Shown: in pieces, positions 21,880-33,500 of the stretch
Layout of the letters: every line of letters starts with the position of its first letter
How positions within the stretch are numbered: the first letter of the stretch is position 1
From: Chelydra serpentina
Taxonomy: Eukaryota > Chordata > Testudines > Chelydridae
NCBI GenBank assembly: GCA_037349315.1
Contig: JBAIAC010000054.1
Coordinates: 5,642,001-5,706,000 of the forward strand
Reading direction: 5' to 3'
Length of the DNA: 64,000 nt
Notes under the pieces: generated by a model
What the model was told of the DNA's origin: nothing
Seen by the model: only the letters and a program-made list of their open reading frames with translations
Databases searched by the model: none
Position numbers and translations under genes: made by a program

Positions 21880-22290
21880 GCTGGCCCCGCAGACACGCAG
21901 AGCAGCGCGGACACGGGCCGAGCCACAGCTCCGGAGTCCGGCAGCCGGCGAGCCTGAACCACTGCGCTACTGCGCGTGTGCAGTGCCAGAGTGCAGCCTC
22001 CCGGCCAGTGGGGTGTGAGCTCCCCGGGGGCGGGGCCTGGCTCCCGCCTCCCTGTCGCCTAGCAACGGGCAATCCGGGCTCCGCCTCTGTTCCCTCGTCC
22101 CAGATTCCTGGCCCGGGCTCCCCCCTACTGCCCCCATGCGGCTGCTGCAGGGAAAGAGTGGGGCGCACACCACATCGGGGTCCCTCGCCCTGCTCTGGCG
22201 AAGGGCCCGGCTGTGAACAGGGTCAGGGTCAGCCCCGGGATTGCCGTGGGAGCCAGGCCCTGCTGTGCCGCAGGCTCCCAGGGCCACGGT
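21880..22290. promoter_or_regulatory. CpG-island promoter, probably bidirectional
   Basis: About 400 bp are very GC-rich with frequent CpG, in contrast to the flanking DNA. It holds a GGGGGCGGGGCC Sp1-type box (22025-22036), an NRF1-like CTGCGCTACTGCGCGTG stretch (about 21963-21979) and an RFX X-box. On the + strand a good donor (GTGAGC) follows CAGGGCCACG near 22287, which could end an untranslated first exon of MROH copy B. On the - strand a coding exon candidate lies next to it. No TATA box was seen. Confidence 0.6.
22054..22066 (+). promoter_or_regulatory. RFX X-box motif
   Basis: GTCGCCTAGCAAC matches the X-box consensus GTNRCC-N(0-3)-RGYAAC bound by RFX factors, which are common at genes of ciliated cells and testis. 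It is central in the CpG island, where such sites usually lie. Confidence 0.55.
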
Positions 22291-22525
22291 GAGCCAGTCA
22301 CACTGGGGCCCAGATCCTCACGGGTTTAGGCGCCGAAATCCCACTGAAGTCCTACCTTCTCTGTGCCTTGGTTCCCCACCCCTGCAATGGGGGTTACAGC
22401 TCTGCCCTGCCTCCCAGTGGTGGTGTGAGGATAAAGGCCTTAAAGATTGGGAGGTGGTCAGCTCCGACAGTGATGGGGCCACAGGAGTACCTAAACCGGA
22501 CTAGAAACGGGCAGAGATATGAAAA

Positions 22526-22529
22526 CATA

Positions 22530-22569
<40 letters not shown>

Positions 22570-22655
22570 ACGCATACACACACATGCACACACACACACA
22601 TAAACAGAACCATGCAGGGTAATGTATGTTATAAAACACACACACACACAACTAG
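22526..22655. repeat. Compound (CA)n microsatellite
   Basis: Three CA-rich tracts are separated by short unique spacers. Open frames that read as threonine/histidine repeats here are artefacts of this tract. Confidence 0.9.
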
Positions 22656-25600
22656 CCCATGGAGTAGGCTGAACTTGTTCCTGTCACTCTCATTCCACCA
22701 GCATTTGTCACACTCCCTTGTTGATCTTGTTTTAAATCAGGCCCCGTCCCTGCAAACACTGGCCAGGATTCCACAAGCGGCCCTGCGCACTCGAGTCCTT
22801 GCAGCTGCCAGGAGCTCCATGGAAGCCAAGGAGGGTCTGCCACATGCATGCAGGGATCCACCGAGGTGACCCGCTTGTGGGATTCTGTCACTTCTGCATG
22901 AGTTTGCTCATGTGAATAGTCTAATTGACTTCACTGGGGTCTGCACATGCACAAAACTCCTTCCATGTGGATCAGTTAGAGGATCGGTGGCTTTGTCCAC
23001 CAAAACTTGTCACAGGGGTCCAGCCACATTCATCTCATTGTAAAACTGGGACCTTTGAAAGAATACGACTTTTTCATCTCAGCATTTGCAAACATCTCCT
23101 TTTAATGTGCTACTTTATAGTCATCACTGCATGCCAGAGAGCTGATTAATCCATTTTAATTAGTGATAGCACTGGGACTTCTACTGAATTTGACCCATTG
23201 CATGGCAATTTTACACCTTCCAATATTTGTAGTCATACCACTGTGTTGTCACTGTTACATCAGCTGCATTGTGAATGAGTCACAGCTAGAAAGGGAACCC
23301 CATTTCAAACACTGTCAGGCTCAAACCCAGCCAGCAGCTCCGTGTAGGTGAACGCCTGCAGTCTTCGGTGAGCTTCATCCTAAGGGCAGTGAGTCACCCA
23401 CAATGATCAGCTCGTAAGATCGGGGCCTTCGTTGTGACAACTTCTCTGGTGATCAGAACGGTTGCTGAAAACATTCCCAGAAGTGCGAGCAGCCAAAGAA
23501 GGTTGAACTCAATCATTTATTAAAATCTACACTCTCCATCTCCACTTCAAGGAATCACTTCTGCAAATGTGCTCAATAGACATCCACATTGTCCCCTAGG
23601 AGTTTAATAAGCATGGGCTATTATGGGGCTAGAAATCAGACGAGGGCAGTCATTTACAGACTCTCTGGAAGAGAAGAATTTGGGCCCTGTCAATTTCCCA
23701 TGTTGCAGAATTTGGCTGCCAGAAAGTAGCAGAGTACAGAAAGTTCCACGCCGCCGTTTCTTCTTCTCTCCATTCACTCCTACGGCACCGTCATCTTTTG
23801 TCCAATGAGGGTTTTGATCTGACCTGAATTGTTTACAGGATGCAGTTTCTTGGGATTCTGCGGCTAAAATCATCCCTCTCAGCCCCATGGTCAAACCCAT
23901 GGTAGAAAGCTCTGCGGGAGGAAATCTCCATGAGGAGACCATAGCTGAGATACCTGAAGACAGGTGGACAGGAAGAAGTGAGCTTCACCACATGGCTGCC
24001 ACATCCACCATCTCCTAGGGACCTCAGGATCCACCATAATGCTGTTGGGCCTTCATGATCCTGATCCTGAGAAATGTCCTGTCCAGACCAGGCGTGCGAG
24101 AGAGGGACACAGATGACACTGCCACCTCCACTGGCTCCGGCCAAATCCCAAGCACCACCTGAGATGTAAGACTTTGGTTCCTGCTCTCACCACCGCCCCC
24201 ACCTTTGTGTGTCATTTTCCTTCCCTCCCATTTCTCCTCTTTCTTCTCCTTCTCCTTTTGCTTCTGTTTAGTAAGAGTCTGGCTGAGCTGGCCAAGACTG
24301 CATATTTTGCAACACTGCTGGGATCCTGCGACTAAAGAGGCAGCGAAAAGCAATGTTCTAAGCAGCCCAATGCTGGTACACGTTTGCCAGGGCTCAGGCT
24401 GTTGGCTGATCGGACCGTGTGCGGCTGTGCCTTTAGTTCGCCAGCAGTAAGGCTGCAAGTGAAAGTCAACACCAGAGACTGAAGCTGCTTTTTCAATCTT
24501 GCCCTTGTTGTGTGTTTTTGGCTTATTCTGTCTTTTCGAAACAGCATCCGTCTGCAACAACAGATCCAGCCCATCTCAGCTAACTCCTTCTCTTTACCAA
24601 AAACAACCAACCAAAAGCAAACAATAACCCCCAAATAACAAAGGGCAAAACAAAGGATGGTTATTACCATCTTTAATACCATCAAAGAGACCTTCAGACA
24701 GGGCTTTTCCCTTCGAAAAACTCTTCTAGCAAAAGACTATTGTTAAAACAAAAGACTCACTCAAGATGCTACATTTCAAACGCTTCAACTGTTTCCTTCT
24801 TGTTCCCTGTCTTTAATAAAAGGTTACAAAGATTTTTAACAGGGTGTTTGCTGTGGGACTGAGCAGACCAATGTCTGTGTGTTCCAAAATCCCAAGCCTT
24901 GTTTCACTGTTTAGCGCTGTACAGTGGCAGGGGTCGTGTTAACACCTTTCAATCTCTAGGCCAATTTATATCATTACAACGAATACAAAAACCTCCCAGG
25001 CTATGGCTGCCTCTCTCCCCCCATCTCATACTGGCCCTTGGGATGGCTGCATTGCCCAGCTGCCCCACACCCTCCATTCCTAGTGCCGGTCCCGCAGCCA
25101 CCCTCCTCTCCATCCACCCCACGGTCTCAACCTTGGGGTCAGCTACCACTCTGCCCCTCCTTCTCCCCCTTCCACCACCCCACATCCAGGCTGCTGCCCA
25201 ATCTTGCCAGACCTTCCTTTACCATGTCTCTACAAACCCCCTTGTCCTCTCCAGCCCACCGGCTCCAGGCCTTGATCACCCATCTCATTAACTCTTCCCT
25301 CCCCCTGCATCTCATCTCATTCCCCTTCAGAGCCCGCTGTTAAATCATCTTCTCACCCGTCAGATCAGCCCATTCCGATCCCTCCCCTGGCTCTCTCGCA
25401 GGTCCTACGCTAGCGCTAGCAAATTCCCCAAAACTGCATCTCTCAGGGCCACCCAAACCACGTGCGAATTCGGCAAATCCTTTCAGCCACCCACAACAAG
25501 GGAATGTTTTGTTTTGAAAGGCAAACCAGTCTGTTTGGACCATTCCACAGCAAAACGTTGTCACTTTTCATTTTGAAATTGAGGCAACTTTAAAAAAAAG

Positions 25601-25980
25601 TGGAGGCTGAAAAACACCCACAAACAACCTGCAATGAAAAACCATAATAATTTTGTTTCCGGCCAAACCAAACCAATATTTATTTATTTATATATGTATT
25701 TCTCCAACTGGCCCCCAAACTGAGAAGTCAATGGTTCGCTCAGCTCCATTCAGCATCCCAGTGCAGCTCCTTGTTGACTCTTTGCAAACTTCGTCCCCAC
25801 CTAGCTCTCTGGGCTCCTTCCCCCGCCACTCTCCCAGCCGTTCCCTTGCCAACCCCCTGCCATGCTGCTCCTCGGGCTAACATTATTCTCCCTTTCTCCT
25901 GCCCTAAACTTCCCTCTCTTCCTTCAAGTGCCTCCTTAAACAAGATCCTTCACGGGAGAATGAGAACTCAAAGAAACCAA
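22656..25980. other. Intergenic or MROH 5' intron, no exon recognised
   Basis: I found no convincing exon. An AATAAA on the - strand near 23518 and a pyrimidine-rich zone (about 24985-25400 and 25730-25930) stand out. A - strand frame at 24024-24560 lacks family resemblance. If MROH copy B starts at the CpG island, this is its first intron. Confidence 0.35.
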
Positions 25981-26575
25981 GAGTAACCCTTCTGCCAGTC
26001 ACAGTTGGCAGCACCAAGGGCCGGGTTCAATATCTAGGGGTTCCGTTCCAATAACACAGTCCAAACTAGCTCAAGCCCCCACCCAGTGACCTGGGACAAA
26101 TGTATAGCACCCTCCTGGGCACCTCTAAGTGGCAATACTTCCCCTCTTGCAAGCACCGAGTCCGAGTGTAGCAAAAGCCTTTTAATAACAGAGAGAAACA
26201 ATGTGGCATTATGTTGGGGAAACATCACAAACAAGATTCATAACACAAACTATGAGCCAAAAACCCACCCCAAGCAAATTGGGCTGTGTCCTTTTTCCCT
26301 TTTGTTCTTGAGTCCAGCAACCCAACAGTCTCTGTCCCTGGTCAGTGCAGCCCCAGAGTTCCAAAGTTCATCTGCAGAGTTTTACCCCCAAGCCTGGGTG
26401 GAAATGGGGGTGGGGGGGAGAAGGTGAAAGGGGTACCTTACATGCTCCAATGGCCAACTGCCCTGCCTCTCCATGGGGTTCTGCTGCAGCCTTCAGCACC
26501 AACTGCTCCTCTCCACCAGCTGCCCTGCAAGCCACTCCTCAATATAGCTTCAGGGGCCCCTCCTACTTAACACAG
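25981..26575 (-). mobile_element. Probable solo LTR or LTR fragment
   Basis: Read on the - strand the block has LTR style: it starts near TGTTAAGTAGG, has an ATTAAA signal near 26180 and ends in CTGGCAGAAGGGTTAC-like sequence. It resembles LTR ends common in reptiles, by impression only. No target duplication was found. Confidence 0.35.
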
Positions 26576-27991
26576 TACTCAGTGATTTCAGCTCTAGTAG
26601 GGGAGCCTCAGTGTTCATGCACCATTGGGACCAAATTCAGCTCTGCAGTCCGTAACCTGACTCCTAATGGAATCAAAATTAGCTCTGATTACACAGTGGA
26701 GAAAAGACAGGGTGCAATTGGCATTTAGGGCCCTAAGACAGCACCCACACCAACAGCTACAAATCTCTATCCCTGACATCTCTCAATTCACTGGGGTTTG
26801 GAACCCATGTCCCTTGCCTAGCGAGTGCTACTTCATTTAGGGCAAGTCCCTCCATCATAAAATGCCAGTTACAGCTCTACTATCCCTGATTCACATAACC
26901 AGGACAGCAACACTTTATTCGTCTTGCCCCAATAATGAGACCGGGGATCCCACAGCAGTCAAAGTGACCATTTGGGCAAGCTAGGCAGGATGGGTGTGCC
27001 CAGGCAAACGAGGTGTGTCCATGCACTCCTTTTCCACAACTCACCACCACATGTCAGGGTAGAGCTCATCCTGACTCTGCTTACACAAGCAAGAGATTCT
27101 CAGCTCCTTGGGGAAGGGCCTGTGCCCTCCTGTATGTTGTACAACCCCCAGCATGCTGCTGAGACTCCATAAATACCCCCGGTCCTGCCTTTCATTGCAG
27201 CCTTTAAGAATGAGATTTAGTGTCTGTGTGTATCCTTAGGAAAGAATCTTCTCAGCCCTTTTATTCTCTCAGCCCAAGGCACCGATGGAGCTGTGGCTGG
27301 AATAGCAATTGGAGCGCCTCGTGCTGAGAGAGACGGCCAGGCCAATCTCATGCTTCAGGGATTCCATGGTCACTGAGGGGTGAGGAAGGAATGTTTTGCC
27401 CCTATGTCTGAGAACTACAAAGCTGGCCAGATGTAGTGTGGGGATTTTACCTTCCCCCTTCGCTGCTGAAAGAGGCAAGCTACTGGAGTGGACTGACCAA
27501 ATGATCTGGAACTCCAGAGTGTCTGACACAGAATGATTTTGCACCTTGTGGTAGAATCTCCTTTTCTTATGACACGTTATATGGACAGGGTTTGTGGGGA
27601 GGCCCTGGGACTAAAATCCCCAACAAAAGCCAAGAGCAATCCTCCCTTAATCCAATCTGGGGGATACAAACCCCAAGGGCCCTGGCCAGGCAGCCCCAGG
27701 GTAGCTTGCCATTGTGATGTCAGCAGTGGCCCTAGGTCACAAAGGGGGTAGGCAGCCCATGGCTCAGTGTGCTCTGGCAGTTGGAGGAGGGAGCACACGG
27801 CTGTCTGGGCTCTGCTTTTCAGACAGTTGGGAGCTTTGGGGAGTGTATAGCACCTGTTTACACAGAACTCACGGAGGAATCCACATCCTCACTGTCATCT
27901 GCGAGTATACGAGAGACATCAACATTCTTCTGTGGCTCGACCATCCCAGCACAGGGGTGAGGGACCTTTCCAGATACTCCACAGAGAAGGG
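26576..27991. other. Intergenic or MROH 5' intron, no exon accepted
   Basis: Low-interest mixed sequence. One serine/threonine-rich open stretch at 27866-27956 has an acceptor and a donor, but its exit phase does not fit the first known MROH exon. Confidence 0.35.
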
Positions 27992-27992
27992 G

Positions 27993-28533
27993 TGTGTGAC
28001 ATTATTGACATGAACTGGGACCATATAGATCATTGTTGCAACCAAGGTCCTGTAGTGCCACCAAATCTTGTATAAGGGGGGTCAAATAAGGTCTCTAAGA
28101 CAAGGTTATGGTTTGCTGGTTATGATTATGCCATCTATATGTATGCATCATTTTTGTAGTTGAAGTTATGAATATTGGCTCTATACTGTCTGTATTTCAC
28201 ACTTATGCTATGTTTCTGGGTGACACCCCAGATGAGTTGGTGTCAGCTCTGCCTAGCCTGCTTGATGGCCCATTAAGGACCATCAGCTCTACAACTGACC
28301 CATTGAGAGAAGGCAGACACACCTTGTGACTCAGCAAGGCATACAGGGACAGCTTGTCTTTAGAAGAAAGAAAGGAAGACCACATGGCAAGAGAATATAA
28401 AAAGCTGCTACAGTTCCTCCATCTTGTCTTAGAGGAGGAAAAACCCCAACCTTGGGCTGTAACTTCCCTGCTTGAGGCAATCTGTCCTGAATTGGTACTC
28501 ACAGTTGGGTCAAACCAAATCAGCATTGTTACA
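27993..28533 (+). mobile_element. Shortened solo LTR, same family as 41343-42430
   Basis: It begins TGTGTGACATTATTGACATG and ends GCATTGTTACA, the same ends as the antisense LTR at 41343-42430 in reverse complement. It is about half the length because its middle and 3' third are missing; AATATAAAAAGC near 28394 is a TATA-like box. It lies in opposite orientation to the full copy. Confidence 0.65.
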
Positions 28534-28562
28534 GTGGGATCTTCCAATTTTCCCACAGAATG

Positions 28563-28965
28563 ATGTGGGGGAAACATTCCAGTGAGGGCTTGTTTCAATT
28601 CAAAGTTTAGTGGTTAACGGGAGAAACTGTTAACATCTTAAATTACAACAGCATATGCATATCACAACAAAACTGTTACAAGAGTTTATTACTCTCATCC
28701 CTCATCAGGGTTTTAGTTAACTTCTCTTACCAACACATGCTGAAGTTTTGGGGAGGTTTCCTTGGGTTGGTTTCTTTGCGAGGTTTCTCTCTTCTGTCTG
28801 TGTCAGCTTGCTTGTAGAGAGGGAGAGGATGAGTTGAGTTTGAGCAGGGTAGCAGAGAGTGTGTGGGGTACTCACTTAGAGTTTTTATACTTGCCTCTTC
28901 CCTATTTCCGTGCAATTTTAGAAAAACACACACCTCTCTCGGGCTTGTTTCAATTCAAAGTTGGC
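28563..28965 (-). mobile_element. LTR-like segment bounded by 22-bp direct repeats
   Basis: GGGCTTGTTTCAATTCAAAGTT occurs at 28586-28607 and 28941-28962. Between them, on the - strand, are a TATA-like box (GTATAAAAAC, near 28881-28890) and AATAAA (complement of 28685-28690), in the order expected of an LTR. The full element edges are not clear. Confidence 0.35.
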
Positions 28966-30432
28966 TGCAGTCGCCCTTTCATTGGCCTTGTACATTCATG
29001 GAGCCTCTTCATCTTATGGATAGGTAGTTTGTTAATGCGTATATGTGTTAGGGTTTTAAGTCTTTCTTGACAGTTATATTTCCTTTGGTTTTGTGGGAGA
29101 GATTCTCAGGACATCTTCAAATTTAGTCTTTTCTTCAGTTTCATTAGAGGTCAACAGGAAATGAAAATCTGTTTTTAAAAAGTCCAAACATGCTTGTTCT
29201 TTATGTAAATGTTTTTTAGTTCCCGAAGCAGTCTTAAAATTATATCATTCTTAGTGAGTCTTTAGCTTAAATAGCGATTGAAGAAGTTGTTGATTCTTTA
29301 GAACAATTGTTGGAGATGATTCTTCTTATCTTTCTGCACTGGGGGGAAGGAGTCGCTAGAGCTCTGCCAGTAACTAATTAATTCCCCATTCATCTAATAA
29401 ATAGTCTAGACTTAAATGTCTTCTTATATTCGGAATCAGCTGAGCAAGGTCATTAGATATCATGTTAGTACACAAGGCATTTTACCACACATAGCAATGA
29501 TATTAGAAAACCACATTAGATGCTTTGCATTCAGTTAAAATACTTTGCAAATATGCCCTCTAAAACAGTTTGCCATTTCAATATTTTAGAAATCAACTAA
29601 GGTTTTCTACAAAACTTTTTCTCAACTAAACACATTTTTCTCAAAAGTTTGAAGGACACAAGCAGAGGGTTTTCTTGCAAAGAGGGGCTGGTAGAGCCCA
29701 CTTTACAGCCTAGATTTATTGTTCTAACACATCCCTAAATTCATTCAACATAAATAACATCTTCACGTTCTCCTACAGGACCAGATCTTTCCTAAAACAT
29801 TTTTCTTTATACCATTTGTGTTATGGAGATAGAGGATTAGATCTATAATAAACTGGCACCTTAGAGAAGAGGGAGGTGTAGATAAAACACTCTTTTGGTT
29901 GGTTTAACTCTTGACCCAAATTCCTTAGAGTTACGGGCGGTTTGTTATAGCAATTAAACTTCTATTAACTATTTTGTACAAAGCACAAATACCAGTAATC
30001 AACACATATTTTAAACATAGCACAAAAAAGAAAATAGTATAAAAGTTAAAGCAGCTTTAAATGAGGACAGCTGCCTTTTAAAGTTTGTACAGACACTCTT
30101 GGGGGACATCAACAGTTTGACGGTCAAGGAGATGTTATTTTCCGGACATTTGCTTGTTACTGGATGACAGAAAGCTGAAGCCCTCTGCAATTTCTTTGAT
30201 TAGCGTGAACAATTTATAACCTAGCTAACTAAAACTGGGGTACTGTTATATTTTCAAGCATCCTGGTGATAATATACTTATAGGTACATTTGAATGTTCA
30301 GTAAAGGCACAAACATATTTGTAATGACCTAACATTATAAAAATAAGTTATACTAATGCTATTACTACATTTTTACATCAATATTGAGGTCTCGCCACCT
30401 CATATTGTCTCTCCAGGCAGGTCTTGTCTCTC
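28966..30432. other. AT-rich non-coding DNA
   Basis: No gene or clear repeat was recognised. The composition is markedly more AT-rich than the MROH exonic regions. It may include old retroelement sequence continuing from the left. Confidence 0.35.
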
Positions 30433-30455
30433 CAGGCAGGCAGGCAGGCAGGCAG
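30433..30455. repeat. (CAGG)n microsatellite
   Basis: Five to six GGCA units lie about 110 bp before the first recognised exon of MROH copy B. Confidence 0.85.
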
Positions 30456-30564
30456 CAAAAAAACTAAGTCTGGGTCTCCTTGGCCCATCTAGAACCATGT
30501 GTGAGTATGGTAGGGGCTTGGGAAGGAAGCCCCGGGGACTCATTCATGTTGGTTCTTGTCTTAG

Positions 30565-33500
30565 GAGCCGATATGGATCTTTACGGCTACCTCCGCCGAC
30601 TGCGGGTCCGGTCTGGAGGTGAGTAGGAATTCTCCCCAGAAATAGACCCTCCTCTCCCCCCATTGCTGTCCTCTCCAGAGCCACCTGAAGGGGACCACTG
30701 GGAATCTGCATAGAATCTCCATGTGCTTGGGGAGTCGGGGTCTCCTGATGGAGGAAATTTGTTTTCTCCAAGGTTCCTTGGAGCATTTTGGTTTTATTTA
30801 AACCCACAGACATTTCTAGCCCTTCTGGACTTACAGGGTCCTGATGGGACCCCAATGGAGCACTGCCATCCCGGCCTTATCTGCACTCTCCTTGTCTCCT
30901 GAGGGAGATCTGTTATGAACTAAAGAAGCAGGGACAAGCAGAGCTGGGGAAGTCGTGGCCTCTTGGGCTAAAATCTTGAATGGAACCCTGCTGGTTTGGG
31001 AAGAATTTGGGGCAGATTCTCCCCAAATTTCCCCCTGGCCGCTATTACCCCTGCCCATGATATCTCAGCTCCCTACCTGTGGGTGAGGTGTTTGTCAAAT
31101 GCCTTGGAGATGGGTGTGCAATATAAATGCTCTGGGCTGTGACTGGTGGCAGTCCCTCCCCAGAGATGCCATGCAGGGTGATTAGTTCCCCACACAGCTG
31201 TAGTGTCTACCTCACCCCTCTGGGGGTTCTGTCAGTGACTAGGAAAGGAGGAAATGACCCCTCCCCTTTGCACTTCTCCACAGCCACAGACCAGGGGAAG
31301 GAGGATACCGCAGCCACTGGGTATTGCAGCCCTTCCCTGTCTAGGCCTGCTGCCTCAGGTAGGTAGGAAACAGGGGTGCAGACTCCTCAGATTCACCCCT
31401 TTCCCTGGGTAGCCCTCTGTAACCGTGATGGTGAAATGGTTCCAGTTCATAGTAAGTTGTTACAGATAAGGCTGCAACAAAACCCAGGTTCAAGCATCTA
31501 GGTCGGTTACAGAAAATGTATTTAGGCGACACTGTGAATGATAAAATCAAACTTCATTCAAAAAGAAAATGGTTAGTTAAGCAAACAGGTGCGCAGTTAC
31601 CACTTACACTATCAACACCGAGAGTGCGTAGAACTGTTGTATTGTGGATCAATGGGGGATCAGTCCACTGACAACAGAGTGAAGTACAGCCTTAGATCCA
31701 GGGGACATAACGATACCCTGGGGGTGTTAATTGGAGCGCTCACCGAATTAACAAAACAACTCCCAGTAGAAGCCAGTCTCATACTCTTGAACGTGCAACA
31801 GCCCCTTACACTAATTCTATTTTCATCGCCTCCTTATGGACTCTTTACATTACACGTGCTTTACACTAACATCTGCACCTATATCCTTCCCATACTAGCA
31901 GGACAGATAGCACTTTAATAAAACAGTCACAATTCTCAAAAACGCTCATTAAAAACCTTGCTTAAGCCAGTTATAACTAAAACCTAACAGTAGGAGAAGA
32001 CCGAGCCATGTCCTTGCTAACTCTGACTTTCCCATAAGAGGATCTCCAACTTATCGCTAACTTTCCTCACACTAACAACTTCAGTTTTCCAAACTCTTCT
32101 ACTCTTAAGCTAACTTTGGCCAAACCCCTAATTTCTACTTCTTTCTTAAGCTAAACCATTCCATAGGTAGGCCAAATTCACAGCCATGAAGAAGTCATGG
32201 ACCATGGAATCAGAGCTCCCCCATGAACTCTGGCTATTGGAGGGGTGGGGAAGGGGAGGCTCCTACAATGCCCCTGACTCCAGCTGCTAGTCCCCTCTGG
32301 GCTGGGGAGGGACGGAACTTGCACTTCCCCTGCACAGCTGCCCTCGCGGGGGAGATCAGACCCCCCCTACATACTCCGGCTGCTCGGAAGGCAGCGCAGA
32401 AGTGAGGGATCCCACAACCCCCCTACAACACTTTTGCGACTCCTCCACAACTCCGTTTTGGGGCAGAACCCCCCCAACAACATTGTGACATTTCAGATGT
32501 AAACATCTGGAAACCTGAAATTGATTTTCAAATCCTATGGCCATGAAATTGACTAGAATGGACTGTACATTTGATAGGGCGCTACCTATAGTCTATCCCT
32601 GCCCTTTGCCAACTCCTTCCAGTGGGTTGGCCCCATTCTTCCCATTACTGAGGTTATGCTTGTGCCTGGCATTCGACTTGTCCAGAGGCCTTGTGGTCTG
32701 CACTCCCTGAATGAGAAGGGCTCTTGGAGTCTCCATCTCCCTGCAGTTCTCCCTCCCCGGGCACTGCACGCGCTAGATTTCTAAATCCTCCAAGCTGTGT
32801 TTGCTGCAAGCTAGTCCCCACCCCCTGCACTGCTGAGACCCCATTGCCAACTGTGCGGGAGCCCGGGGGGCTGTGATTGCTGGCAGTGTCCTGCCTGTGA
32901 CAGTGAGAAGGAGAGCTGGGATGGCTTTGCCTGTGTTTAGAGAATCGCTCCTTTCTGGGTCACACAGGTGTTCTCTGTAACTGAGGCAGGTCTTTGGTGA
33001 CCCAGGTGTGACTTTGTTACTCAGGGGAATCAGGGTCATTGAAGTGCCCCAAGAGGAGTGGAACCTGCTGCTTTGGGTACAGAAAACTCCCCTCCCCTCA
33101 GCACTGTCATTCAGATCCCTCCCCTGGGGTTCGCCCAGAGACCTTTAATGGAGAAATTTAACCCTTCTCTTCTCGTGACAGACACAGCAGAGCAAGAGAC
33201 TGCAGTGTCAGCCAGAGATGGCAACCCACCTGACACAGAGTCTCCTGGTCCAGGTAGGCAGAAAGCAGCGTGATACACAGCCAGAATTCCTTTCCGAGGC
33301 CAACGTGGCTGTTCATCTGCAATGTCTTTGACAGAATCAACATAATGTTTAGTTCTAACTTGTGCAAACAGTATCATTCCCGTGGGATCCTTCTGGGTGA
33401 CCAGTGGTATAGTAACGCAGAGTGCTATATTAGAGAATCACAACTGCTATTACGAGAGTAAATGTCTCGTCAGCCTCAACATTCGGAAGGATGTCCTCAA

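Noticed and set aside
22519..22869. Threonine/histidine-repeat protein
   Set aside because: It is a translation of a CA microsatellite.
24024..24560. 178-codon - strand open frame
   Set aside because: It has no family resemblance, has low-complexity lysine/glutamate and glycine runs from purine tracts, and lacks splice or promoter context.
27866..27956. Serine/threonine-rich candidate MROH exon
   Set aside because: The acceptor and donor look usable, but it exits in phase 2 while the next known exon enters in phase 1.
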